Source: Streptomyces acidiscabies
GTDB lineage: Bacteria; Actinomycetota; Actinomycetes; Streptomycetales; Streptomycetaceae
Reading direction: 5' to 3'
Assembly: GCF_020010905.1 (NCBI RefSeq)
Contig: NZ_JAGJBY010000002.1
Span: 4,278,001-4,342,000 of the forward strand
Length of the DNA stretch: 64,000 nucleotides
Position 1 is the first letter of the stretch. Every line of letters begins with the position of its first letter. The notes beneath the pieces were generated by a model. That model was given only the letters and a program-made list of their open reading frames with translations. It was not told the origin of the DNA and searched no databases. The translations under genes were made by a program, and so were the position numbers. Shown piece by piece: positions 8,026 through 15,358 of this stretch.

Positions 8026-9408
8026 GTGCCCCGAAGACGTTCCGCTCTCGCCGTACCCGTCGCCCTCACCGCCGTACTCATCGCCGCGAGCCCCGCTGCG
8101 GCGGGTCCCGTCGGGAACGCGGGTGCCGGCGACCCGTACTTCCCGCTCGCCGGGAACGGCGGCTACCACGTCTCCCACTACGACCTGACGCTCGGTTACG
8201 ACCCCGGGAAGAAGCACCTCGCCGGGAAGGCCGTGCTCACCGCGCGCGCCACCCAGGACCTCACCCGCTTCGACCTCGACTTCACCGGCCCGAAGATCAC
8301 CGGCCTGACGGTCGATCACCGCGCCGCCTCCTACCGCCGCTCCGGCCAGGAACTCGTCGTCACCCCGCCGCGAACCCTGCGCAAGGGCCAGCTCTTCCGC
8401 GTCACCGTCACCTACCAGGGCACCCCCGCCCCGGTCACCGACCCGGACGGCTCGCTCGACGGCTGGATCCCCACCGACGACGGCGCGTTCGTCGCCGGGG
8501 AACCGCAGGGCGCGATGACCTGGTTCCCGGCGAACAACCACCCGCTCGACAAGGCGTCGTACGACTTCACGATCACCGTCCCCAAGGGGCGCACGGCCGT
8601 CGCCAACGGCGTGCTCCTCGGCCAGTGGACGAAGAACGGCCGCACCACCTTCCGCTGGCAGCAGCGCGAACCCATGGCCGCCTACCTCGCCACCGCGACC
8701 GTCGGCACCTTCAAGGTCCGCCAGTACACGACGAAGAGCGGCCTCAAGGTGTACGACGCCGTCGACCCGCGCGAGGCGAACGCGGCCGACCCGGTCCTCA
8801 AGAAGCTGCCGTCCGTCCTGGAGTGGGAGAGCAAGCTCTTCGGGCCGTACCCGTTCCGCGCCGCCGGGTCGATCGTCGACCACGCGCCGCAGGTCGGCTA
8901 CGCGCTGGAGACCCAGACCCGGCCCGTGTACGACCGCGCGCCGGACCTCTCCGTCCTCGTCCACGAGAGCGCCCACCAGTGGTTCGGCGACTCCGTGTCG
9001 CTGACCTCGTGGAAGGACATCTGGCTCAACGAGGGCTTCGCGACGTACGCGGAGTGGCTGTACGACGAGCAGCACGGCGGGGACAGCGCGCAGAAGGCGT
9101 TCGACGCGCTGTACGCGCGGCCCGCCGGTAACGGACTGTGGAAGTTCCCGCCGGGCAACCCCGGCAGCGGGGCGAACATCTTCGGCCAGCCCGTGTACGC
9201 GCGCGGCGCGATGACCCTGCACGTCCTGCGCAAGGCCGTCGGGGACCGCGCCTTCTTCCGCATCCTGCGCGCGTGGGCCACCGAGCACCGCGACGGGCAC
9301 GGCACCACCGCCCAGTTCCAGAAGCTGGCCGAGCGGACGTCGGGCAAGAACCTCGCGCCGCTCTTCCGCACCTGGCTGTACACGGCGGGCAAGCCGAAGC
9401 TTTCCTGA
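8026..9408 (+). CDS. Secreted M1-family metallopeptidase
   Basis: 460 residues from the GTG at 8026, which has GAGGAG 5 bases upstream and begins a signal peptide (basic MPRRRS, hydrophobic core, cleavage after SPAAA). The zinc site is complete: H313-E314-x2-H317 (HESAHQW) and the distal ligand E336 in WLNEGFATYAEW. The classical GAMEN exopeptidase motif is replaced by GYALETQ, as in many bacterial M1 relatives. At about 50 kDa it lacks the long C-terminal helical domain of full-size aminopeptidase N. Expected to act outside the cell in peptide breakdown. A strong terminator follows. Confidence 0.93.
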   Translation: MPRRRSALAVPVALTAVLIAASPAAAGPVGNAGAGDPYFPLAGNGGYHVSHYDLTLGYDPGKKHLAGKAVLTARATQDLTRFDLDFTGPKITGLTVDHRAASYRRSGQELVVTPPRTLRKGQLFRVTVTYQGTPAPVTDPDGSLDGWIPTDDGAFVAGEPQGAMTWFPANNHPLDKASYDFTITVPKGRTAVANGVLLGQWTKNGRTTFRWQQREPMAAYLATATVGTFKVRQYTTKSGLKVYDAVDPREANAADPVLKKLPSVLEWESKLFGPYPFRAAGSIVDHAPQVGYALETQTRPVYDRAPDLSVLVHESAHQWFGDSVSLTSWKDIWLNEGFATYAEWLYDEQHGGDSAQKAFDALYARPAGNGLWKFPPGNPGSGANIFGQPVYARGAMTLHVLRKAVGDRAFFRILRAWATEHRDGHGTTAQFQKLAERTSGKNLAPLFRTWLYTAGKPKLS

Positions 9409-9425
9409 CACCTCTGCGCCAAGGC

Positions 9426-9460
9426 CGAGCCCCGCTGCCCACCGGATGCAGCGGGGCTCG
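9426..9460. terminator. Stem-loop terminator between convergent genes
   Basis: A perfect 13-bp stem (CGAGCCCCGCTGC at 9426-9438 and its complement at 9448-9460) with a 9-base loop lies just after the M1 peptidase stop and before the convergent dehydrogenase stop. No T-tract, as usual in streptomycetes; probably works in both directions. Confidence 0.8.
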
Positions 9461-9502
9461 GGGCCGCATCCCACGGACTCCCCGAGACGCCGGCCCGCCC
9501 CC

Positions 9503-10720
9503 TCACTGCTCCCGCAACCCCCACGGCGAGCCGTACTCCGTCAACAGGTCCAGGTACGGCCGCGCCGGGAACGCCTCCGGCCCCAGCACCCCCGTCCCCG
9601 ACCACGCGCCGGACGCGAGGAGTTCGAGCGCGACCACCGGGTTCACCGCCGTCTGCCAGACGACCGCCTGGCTGCCGTACTCGGCCATCGACCACGCGTT
9701 GTCGACGACGTGGTAGAGGTACACCTCGCGCGGCGCACCGTCCTTCGTGCCGCGCACCCACGTACCCGCGCACGTCTTGCCCCGCATCCGCTCCCCGAGG
9801 GAGGCCGGGTCGGGCAGGCACGCGGCGACGACGTCCCGGGGCGAGACGGCGACCGGGCCGCCGGCGGTCGGCACGGTCACCGGGGCCGTGCGGTCCAGCT
9901 CCAGGCGGTGCAGCGTCTTGAGGGTGTCGACGAACTCCTTGCCGAGCCCGTACTTGAACGTCACCTTGCGCGCGTCCACCCAGCGCGGCACGAGGAGCAC
10001 CTCCTCGTGCTCGACGTTCACGCACTCGACCTCGCCGATGCCCTCCGGGAAGTCGAACACCTCGGGCTCGCTGAACGGCGCGGTGGTGTACCAGCCCCGG
10101 TCGGCCTCGTAGACCACCGGCGGGTTCAGGCACTCCTCGATCGTCGTCCAGATGTTGAAGGACGGCGCGAAGTCGAGCCCCTCGACGGTCAGGTTCGCGC
10201 CGTCGCGGATGCCGATCTCCTCGATCTCGTCGAAGAGTTCGTCGGCCGCGTACCGGGCGAAGACGTCGGACAGACCGGGCTCCACACCCATGCCGACGAG
10301 CGCGAGCGTCCCCGAGTCCGTCCACCGACCGGCCCGCGCGAACTGGGCGTCGCCGAGCTTGACGCCGCACTCCTCGTACGGCCGGTCCGGGTGCGGACGC
10401 GACAGGGACATCGCCATGTCGACATAGGTGGCGCCCGTCGCGTGCGCCGCCTCGAACAGGGGCAGGACGAAACGCGGGTCGGTCGCATTCAGCAGGACGT
10501 CACAGCCGTGCCGGACCAGCAGGTCACGGACGGCCGTCTGGTCGGAGGCGTCGACGGACGCCGCCGTGAAGCGGCCGTCGCCGTCGAGCGCCGCCACGGC
10601 CGCCGCCGCACGGGCGGGGTCGTAGTCGGCGACCACCATTGCCTCGAAGAAAGGTCGCCGGGCCGCGATCCGGGTGATGGCGGTACCCACGCCACCGGCT
10701 CCCACGAGCAGTACACGCAT
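9503..10720 (-). CDS. Saccharopine dehydrogenase-like enzyme
   Basis: 405 residues. The N-terminal Rossmann fold has MRVLLVGAGGVGTAITRIAA; the middle and C-terminal parts match the saccharopine/lysine-dehydrogenase superfamily (DVLLNATDPRFVLPLFEAA, ATYVDMAM, ALVGMGVEPGLSDVFAR). The neighbourhood contains an ArgP/LysG-type regulator and a LysE exporter, so a lysine-related role (saccharopine reductase or lysine 6-dehydrogenase-like) is plausible but inferred. The ATG is at the divergent promoter shared with tetR. Confidence 0.85.
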   Translation of the reverse strand: MRVLLVGAGGVGTAITRIAARRPFFEAMVVADYDPARAAAAVAALDGDGRFTAASVDASDQTAVRDLLVRHGCDVLLNATDPRFVLPLFEAAHATGATYVDMAMSLSRPHPDRPYEECGVKLGDAQFARAGRWTDSGTLALVGMGVEPGLSDVFARYAADELFDEIEEIGIRDGANLTVEGLDFAPSFNIWTTIEECLNPPVVYEADRGWYTTAPFSEPEVFDFPEGIGEVECVNVEHEEVLLVPRWVDARKVTFKYGLGKEFVDTLKTLHRLELDRTAPVTVPTAGGPVAVSPRDVVAACLPDPASLGERMRGKTCAGTWVRGTKDGAPREVYLYHVVDNAWSMAEYGSQAVVWQTAVNPVVALELLASGAWSGTGVLGPEAFPARPYLDLLTEYGSPWGLREQ

Positions 10721-10766
10721 GACAAGGCTCCTCTGTTGTCGATAAGTCGCTACAGGGGTGCGCGCG

Positions 10767-10816
10767 CCTTACCCAGGATCCAACGCGCTGGGGTGCCGTA
10801 AGGTCAATGGCGTTGG
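10767..10816. promoter_or_regulatory. Divergent promoter region with inverted repeats
   Basis: Two interleaved inverted repeats occupy the 110-bp gap between the dehydrogenase and tetR: CCTTAC-N25-GTAAGG (10767-10772/10798-10803) and CCAACGC-N23-GCGTTGG (10780-10786/10810-10816). Such symmetric half-sites in a divergent promoter are candidate TetR contacts; not proven. Confidence 0.35.
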
Positions 10817-10830
10817 CATAAGGAGGCCCC

Positions 10831-11544
10831 GTGGCTAAACAGGTCGTCCCCGAGGAGAAGCGCCGGCGCCGCCGCCCCACCAAGAGCGGCACGCTCCTCT
10901 CCGAGGAACTCATCGTCGGTACGGCGCTGCGGCTGCTGCGCGAACACGGCAGCACCGGCCTCACCGCCCGCCGCCTCGGCCTCGCCCTCGACTGCGACCC
11001 CAGCGCCCTGTACCGGTACTTCCGTGGCATGGACGACCTGACGCTCGCGATCGGCGACGCCCTCATCGGCCAGGCCCTGCACGGCTGGCGCCCCACCGGC
11101 CGGTGGCGCGCCGACCTGCACGCGGTGGGGCTGCGGATCTACGAGGCGTACGTCGCCCACCCCCAGGCCGCGCAGCTCACCGCGAGCCGCGTGACGGGGC
11201 GCGCGAACGAACTCGCCGCCGACGAGGCGGTGCTGGACGTCCTGCGGCGGGCCGGGTTCCCGCTGGCCGAGACCGTGCGCATCTACCACGCGTTCATCGA
11301 CCAGACCCTCGCGTTCGCGGCGCTCGACGCGGCGTCCCTCGCCCTGCCGCGCGCCTCCCAGCGGGCCGACGACGCCAAGTGGCAGTCCACGTACGCGCGC
11401 CTGCCGGCGAGCACGCACCCCCGGATCGCCGAGGCGGCGCCACTCCTCACGACGCACATGGTGACCAGCGCCTATCCGACGGCGCTGGAGATGCTGCTGG
11501 ACAGCGCGGAGGCGCGGCTCAGCGCAGGAAGGCGCGGGCGGTAG
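10831..11544 (+). CDS. TetR-family transcriptional regulator
   Basis: 237 residues. Helix-turn-helix at about 25-70 (ELIVGTALRLLREHGSTGLT, ARRLGLALDCDPSALYRYFR). The C-terminal domain is of the tetracycline-repressor-like type. GTG start at 10831 with AAGGAGG 5 bases upstream. Divergent from the saccharopine dehydrogenase-like gene, its most likely target. Its 3' end overlaps the stop of the convergent LysR-type gene by about 26 bp. Confidence 0.9.
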   Translation: MAKQVVPEEKRRRRRPTKSGTLLSEELIVGTALRLLREHGSTGLTARRLGLALDCDPSALYRYFRGMDDLTLAIGDALIGQALHGWRPTGRWRADLHAVGLRIYEAYVAHPQAAQLTASRVTGRANELAADEAVLDVLRRAGFPLAETVRIYHAFIDQTLAFAALDAASLALPRASQRADDAKWQSTYARLPASTHPRIAEAAPLLTTHMVTSAYPTALEMLLDSAEARLSAGRRGR

Positions 11545-12406
11545 CGGTGACGGCTTCGGCGACGGTGGCCAGGGCGGGGGAGTCGAGTTTCCACTGCTGC
11601 CAGAACAGCGGCAGATCCAGCGGCCGGTCCGGAGCGAGCGAGACCAACTCGCCTTCCTGGACCAGCGGTTGGGCATGCACCTCCGGGATCATCCCCCAGC
11701 CGAGCCCGGCGACCACCGCGTCCCGGAACCCCTCCGAGGCGGGTACGGAGTGCCGGACGCGGCCCGCGCCACCCGCGCCCAGCGTCCGGACGAACGTGTC
11801 CTGGAGGCCGTCACGCCGGTCGAACACCACGACGGGGGCCCGGGACAGCGCCTCGGGCAGCGGGCCGGTGAGGTGGCGGGCCGCGAAGCCGGGGTGGGCG
11901 CAGGCGAGGTAGCGCATCGTCCCCAAGGGGCGGACCGAGCAGCCGGTGACCGGCTCCGGCGAGGCCGTCACCGCCGCCATCACCAGCCCCTCGCGCAGGA
12001 GCTGTGCCGTACGCGTCTCGTCCTCGCGGTGCAGTTCGAAGCTGAGGGGCGGGTCCTGCGGGACTCCCTGGAGCGCGGGCAGGAACCAGGTCGCCAGGGA
12101 GTCGGAGTTCACCGCGACGGACACCCGCGTCGCCTCTCCTTCGCCGCTCATCCCCAGCTCGGACCGCGTGTCGCGCTCCAGCCGGGCGAGCTGGCGCGCG
12201 AACCGTACGACGATCTCCCCGGACTCCGTCGCCCGTACCGGCTTGGTGCGCAGCAGGAGGACGCGCCCCGTCCGCTGCTCCAGCGCCTTCACGCGCTGGC
12301 TCACCGCCGACGGCGTCAGGTGCAGGGCCGAGGCCGCCGCGTCGAACGTGCCCTCGTCGACGACCGCGAGGAGCGTGCGTACCTGGTCCAGGGGGAGGTC
12401 GGTCAT
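11519..12406 (-). CDS. LysR-type regulator, ArgP/LysG subgroup
   Basis: 295 residues. N-terminal winged helix-turn-helix (LDQVRTLLAVVDEGTFDAAA, LHLTPSAVSQRVKALE, GRVLLLRTKPVRAT) and LysR substrate domain. The 'AVSQRVKALE' helix and the position divergent to lysE are the hallmark of LysG/ArgP regulators, which activate the exporter when lysine, arginine or histidine accumulates. ATG at 12406 is next to the intergenic region; the longer open frame upstream is the shadow of lysE. Confidence 0.9.
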   Translation of the reverse strand: MTDLPLDQVRTLLAVVDEGTFDAAASALHLTPSAVSQRVKALEQRTGRVLLLRTKPVRATESGEIVVRFARQLARLERDTRSELGMSGEGEATRVSVAVNSDSLATWFLPALQGVPQDPPLSFELHREDETRTAQLLREGLVMAAVTASPEPVTGCSVRPLGTMRYLACAHPGFAARHLTGPLPEALSRAPVVVFDRRDGLQDTFVRTLGAGGAGRVRHSVPASEGFRDAVVAGLGWGMIPEVHAQPLVQEGELVSLAPDRPLDLPLFWQQWKLDSPALATVAEAVTATARAFLR

Positions 12407-12425
12407 CACGAGCGCTAATGATACG

Positions 12426-12437
12426 TAAGAATCTTTA
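12426..12437. promoter_or_regulatory. Candidate LysR-type site between lysG-like and lysE genes
   Basis: TAAGAATCTTTA contains the short palindrome AAGA-A-TCTT in the 69-bp gap between the two divergent starts. It fits an activator site for the adjacent regulator. Inferred only. Confidence 0.35.
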
Positions 12438-12475
12438 GCTGTACGCGCGGTGATCCGCTTCGTAGCGTGGACGTC

Positions 12476-13090
12476 ATGCCTCAAGCACTCACCGCCGCCG
12501 CGGCCGGTTTCGGGACCGGTCTGTCGCTGATCGTCGCCATCGGCGCCCAGAACGCGTTCGTCCTGCGCCAAGGCGTCCGCCGCGCCGCCGTCCTTCCTGT
12601 CGTCGCGATCTGCGCGCTCTCCGACGCCGCGCTCATCGCCCTCGGTGTCGGGGGAGTGGGGGCGCTGGTCGTGGCCTGGCCCGGGGTGGTGACCGCCGTC
12701 GGGTGGATCGGGGGCGCGTTCCTGCTCTGCTACGGCGCGCTCGCCGCGCGGCGCGTGGTCCGGCCGCAGGGGGCGCTGGTGGCCGAGGGGGAGGCCACCG
12801 GGTCGGTGAAACGCGCGGTGCTCACCTGTCTCGCCCTGACCTGGCTCAACCCCCACGTCTACCTCGACACCGTGTTCCTGCTCGGGTCCGTCGCCGCCGA
12901 CCGGGGGTCCCTGCGGTGGGTCTTCGGGCTCGGCGCCGTGACCGCGAGCCTGTGCTGGTTCGCCGGGCTCGGGTTCGGGGCGCGGCTGCTGGGGCGGTTC
13001 CTGACGCGGCCGTCCGCCTGGCGGGTGCTGGACGGGGTCGTCGCCGTGACGATGATCGTGCTGGGGATCACGCTGATCGTCGGGAGCTGA
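12476..13090 (+). CDS. lysE: LysE-family amino acid exporter
   Basis: 204 residues, five to six membrane segments. The N-terminal block FGTGLSLIVAIGAQNAFVLR is the diagnostic LysE sequence, and LTWLNPHVYLDTVFLLGS is the conserved middle region. Exports basic amino acids such as lysine or arginine across the membrane. ATG at 12476 gives the family start; there is no good ribosome site and the -10-like TAGCGT lies about 7 bases upstream, so the message may be leaderless. A GTG three codons earlier is an alternative. Paired with the LysG-type activator. Confidence 0.9.
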   Translation: MPQALTAAAAGFGTGLSLIVAIGAQNAFVLRQGVRRAAVLPVVAICALSDAALIALGVGGVGALVVAWPGVVTAVGWIGGAFLLCYGALAARRVVRPQGALVAEGEATGSVKRAVLTCLALTWLNPHVYLDTVFLLGSVAADRGSLRWVFGLGAVTASLCWFAGLGFGARLLGRFLTRPSAWRVLDGVVAVTMIVLGITLIVGS

Positions 13091-13142
13091 TGGCCGTACG
13101 GTGTTCCCGGCAGCGATCCGTGTAACCGGCAAGCAGGTGCGT

Positions 13143-14426
13143 GTGGACACGAACGAGGACAGCGCGGCGGTTTCGGAACCTGTGCCGGTGCGCAAGGGGT
13201 GGCGGCGGTTCGCGATGGATACGCGGCCGTTGCGGCGGCCGGCGTACCGGCGGTTGTGGTCGTCGACGATCGTCACGGCGGTGGGGAGTCAGTTGACGGC
13301 TGTCGCTGTGCCGAAGCAGGTGTACGACATCACCGGGTCGTCGGCGTGGGTGGGGTACGCGAGCCTGGCGGGGCTTGTGCCGATGGTGGTGTTCGCGTTG
13401 TGGGGTGGGGCTGTCGCCGATGCGATGGATCGGCGCAAGTTGTTGTTGGTCACCAATTCCGGGATCGCTGTCACCTCGTTGTTGTTCTGGGTGCAGGCGT
13501 TTTCCGGGGTGGGTTCCGTCGGGGTGCTGATGGTGTTGCTCGCTGTGCAGCAGGCGTTCTTCGGGCTGAATTCGCCTGCTCGTAATGCGTCCATTGCCCG
13601 GCTGGTGCCTGCGGAGGAGTTGGCTGCGGCCAATGCGCTGGGGTCGACCGTCATGCAGACCGGGCTTGTTGCCGGGCCCTTGTTGGCGGGGGCGTTGATT
13701 CCTGTTGTGGGGTTGCCCGAGTTGTATTTGATCGACGCGGTGGCTTTGTGCGTGACGGTGTGGGCTGTTTATCGGTTGCCCGCGTTGCCGCCGCTCGGTG
13801 GGAGGGGGAGTCGGCGGGCCGGGGTGCGGGAGATTGTCGAGGGGTTTCGGTACATCTCTCGGCACAAGGTGCTGTTGTTGTCGTTCCTGGCCGATGTCAT
13901 TGCCATGGTGTTCGGGATGCCTCGGGCGTTGTTTCCGCAGCTTGCGGCCGAGACGTATGCGTCGTACGGGGAGGGGCTCGCGTTGGGGTTGCTGTTTGCG
14001 GCGATTCCCATTGGGGCCGTGTTGGGTGGGTTGTTCTCCGGGACGTTCTCTCGGATTCGGCGGCATGGGGTGATGGTGATCGGAGCCGTGGTTGTCTGGG
14101 GGGTTGCTATTGCTTTGGTGGGGGTCAGTCTCAATCTGTGGTTCTCGGTGGCGTTCTTGATTGTTGCCGGGGTTGCGGACATGGTGTCGATGGTGTTTCG
14201 GGGGGCGATTTTGTTGTCCGCTGCTACTGATGAGATGCGGGGGCGGATGCAGGGGGTGTTCACGGTGGTGGTTGCTGGGGGGCCTCGGCTTGCGGATGTG
14301 TTGCACGGGACGGCTGGGGCTGCGTTTGGGCCGAGGGTGGCTGTTGCGGGGGGTGGGGTGTTGGTCGTGGTGGTGATGTTGGGGATCGCTGCGGCTGTTC
14401 CTGCGCTGAGGAGGTATCGCATTTGA
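13143..14426 (+). CDS. MFS transporter (EntS-like)
   Basis: About 427 residues from the GTG at 13143 (AGCAGG upstream). Roughly twelve membrane segments; the motif between segments 2 and 3 is GGAVADAMDRRKLL, typical of MFS drug/siderophore exporters, with NSPARNASIARLVPAEELAAANAL in the first half and GRMQGVFTVVVAGGPRLADVL in the second. Substrate unknown. Codon use is odd: from about 13,550 on, many codons end in T or G (TTG, GTT, GCT, CGG, GGG), unlike the C-ending genes around it, giving a strongly G/T-rich coding strand. This may mark horizontal origin or strand-biased mutation. Confidence 0.88.
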   Translation: MDTNEDSAAVSEPVPVRKGWRRFAMDTRPLRRPAYRRLWSSTIVTAVGSQLTAVAVPKQVYDITGSSAWVGYASLAGLVPMVVFALWGGAVADAMDRRKLLLVTNSGIAVTSLLFWVQAFSGVGSVGVLMVLLAVQQAFFGLNSPARNASIARLVPAEELAAANALGSTVMQTGLVAGPLLAGALIPVVGLPELYLIDAVALCVTVWAVYRLPALPPLGGRGSRRAGVREIVEGFRYISRHKVLLLSFLADVIAMVFGMPRALFPQLAAETYASYGEGLALGLLFAAIPIGAVLGGLFSGTFSRIRRHGVMVIGAVVVWGVAIALVGVSLNLWFSVAFLIVAGVADMVSMVFRGAILLSAATDEMRGRMQGVFTVVVAGGPRLADVLHGTAGAAFGPRVAVAGGGVLVVVVMLGIAAAVPALRRYRI

Positions 14427-14470
14427 TCGTGGGGGGACTGGTGGTTCGGCGGGTGCGGGTTGTGTGTGGC

Positions 14471-14516
14471 TGGTCGCGCAGTTCCCCGCGCCCCTAGAAG
14501 CGCTCCTGCGGAGCGC
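14471..14516. repeat. Streptomycete intergenic repeat with hairpin; terminator for convergent genes
   Basis: The stretch begins with ggtcgcgcagttccccgcgc, which I recognise as a sequence repeated between genes in many Streptomyces genomes, and continues into a hairpin GCGCTCC-TGC-GGAGCGC (14500-14516). It lies between the stops of the MFS gene and the cNMP-binding-fold gene and probably terminates both. Confidence 0.7.
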
Positions 14517-14594
14517 ATCTGTGAGCTTGCCCGCCCGCCCCATCGCCCATCCCATCGCCCGCCCTGCACATCGGCCTCCCTCGCGGTCAGCCTC

Positions 14595-15041
14595 CTACAG
14601 CGTCCCCCTCCTGTGCGCCTCCAGTACCTTCCCCCTCGTTGTCTCCAACCTGTGCGCCAAGATCTCCGCCACCAACCGGATCAGGTTCAGTCCCAGTACC
14701 GGCTCCGCCTCGCAGAGTCTCCGCACCGGTTCCGCCTCGAACTCGTACGCCCTCACCGGGCTGAACGCCTCCGCGCCGAAGTCCCACTGGTACGGGGGGA
14801 ACAGCCAGGACCAGCCCAGGAGGTCGCCGGAGCCCAGGCTCGCCACCGTGACGCGTTGCTGGGACGTGACCTGCTGGTCCAGGCTCACCGCGCCCGAGCG
14901 GATGACCCAGAAGCGGTCGGCCGGGCCGCCGGCCTCGAAGATGCGGGTGTCCTCGGGGAAGGCGACCTCCTCGGCGAGGGTGAGCAGGTGTTCGCGCTGG
15001 GGCGGGGCGAGGGCGGTCAGGAGTTTGGTCGCTCTGGTCAT
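14595..15041 (-). CDS. Stand-alone cyclic-nucleotide-binding-fold protein
   Basis: 148 residues: a single Crp-type sensory domain (VAFPEDTRIFEAGGPADRFWVIRSG, GSGDLLGWSWLF) with no helix-turn-helix, so it is not a DNA-binding Crp/Fnr protein. The phosphate-binding cassette is atypical: the usual Glu and Arg that hold cAMP are not recognisable in DLLGWSWLFPPYQWDFGA. It may bind another ligand or a protein partner. ATG at 15041 has AAGGAG about 10 bases upstream. Longer readings extend through the leader hairpin and are unlikely. Confidence 0.85.
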   Translation of the reverse strand: MTRATKLLTALAPPQREHLLTLAEEVAFPEDTRIFEAGGPADRFWVIRSGAVSLDQQVTSQQRVTVASLGSGDLLGWSWLFPPYQWDFGAEAFSPVRAYEFEAEPVRRLCEAEPVLGLNLIRLVAEILAHRLETTRGKVLEAHRRGTL

Positions 15042-15358
15042 GGCGCGGGGCTCCTTGGCGCGAAGGTTTCTCGGGGGGTTCCCTGCGTCCATTGGAGCGT
15101 GCCCACGCTGCGGGGGCACCTCGGAGGGTGTGAAGAAAAAGGGGAAAGCCCTGGCTGGACGGGGGAAGCCAGCCAGGGCTGTCACACGGTGATGTCCGGA
15201 GGAGCAGTGCTCGACTCCGTGCACCCCGTATGAATGAACCGTAAACCATCGAGGGAGATTTCGCGTAGTCTCAAGCGGGTTGAGTGACCTGTTTCACTTT
15301 CATCCTTCCCGGAAACCCCCCCAAGTGGGTTGATCTCAAAGGAAGTTCACAGGTTCGC
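15042..15358. other. 317-bp intergenic region
   Basis: Lies between the cNMP-fold gene and the FUSC gene (both leftward). It holds the strong leftward terminator hairpin at 15136-15180 and, to its right, a more AT-rich stretch (15240-15350) that could carry a promoter for the cNMP-fold gene. No convincing protein-coding frame is visible. Confidence 0.5.
15136..15180 (-). terminator. Intrinsic terminator or attenuator (leftward)
   Basis: Perfect 12-bp stem (15147-15158 AGCCCTGGCTGG with 15169-15180) and 10-base loop. Read on the minus strand, the hairpin is followed by a T-rich tract (ttccccttttt), rare in this GC-rich genome. It is about 180 bp after the FUSC stop and about 95 bp before the cNMP-fold start, so it either ends the FUSC message or interrupts the leader of the cNMP-fold gene. 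Confidence 0.72.
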
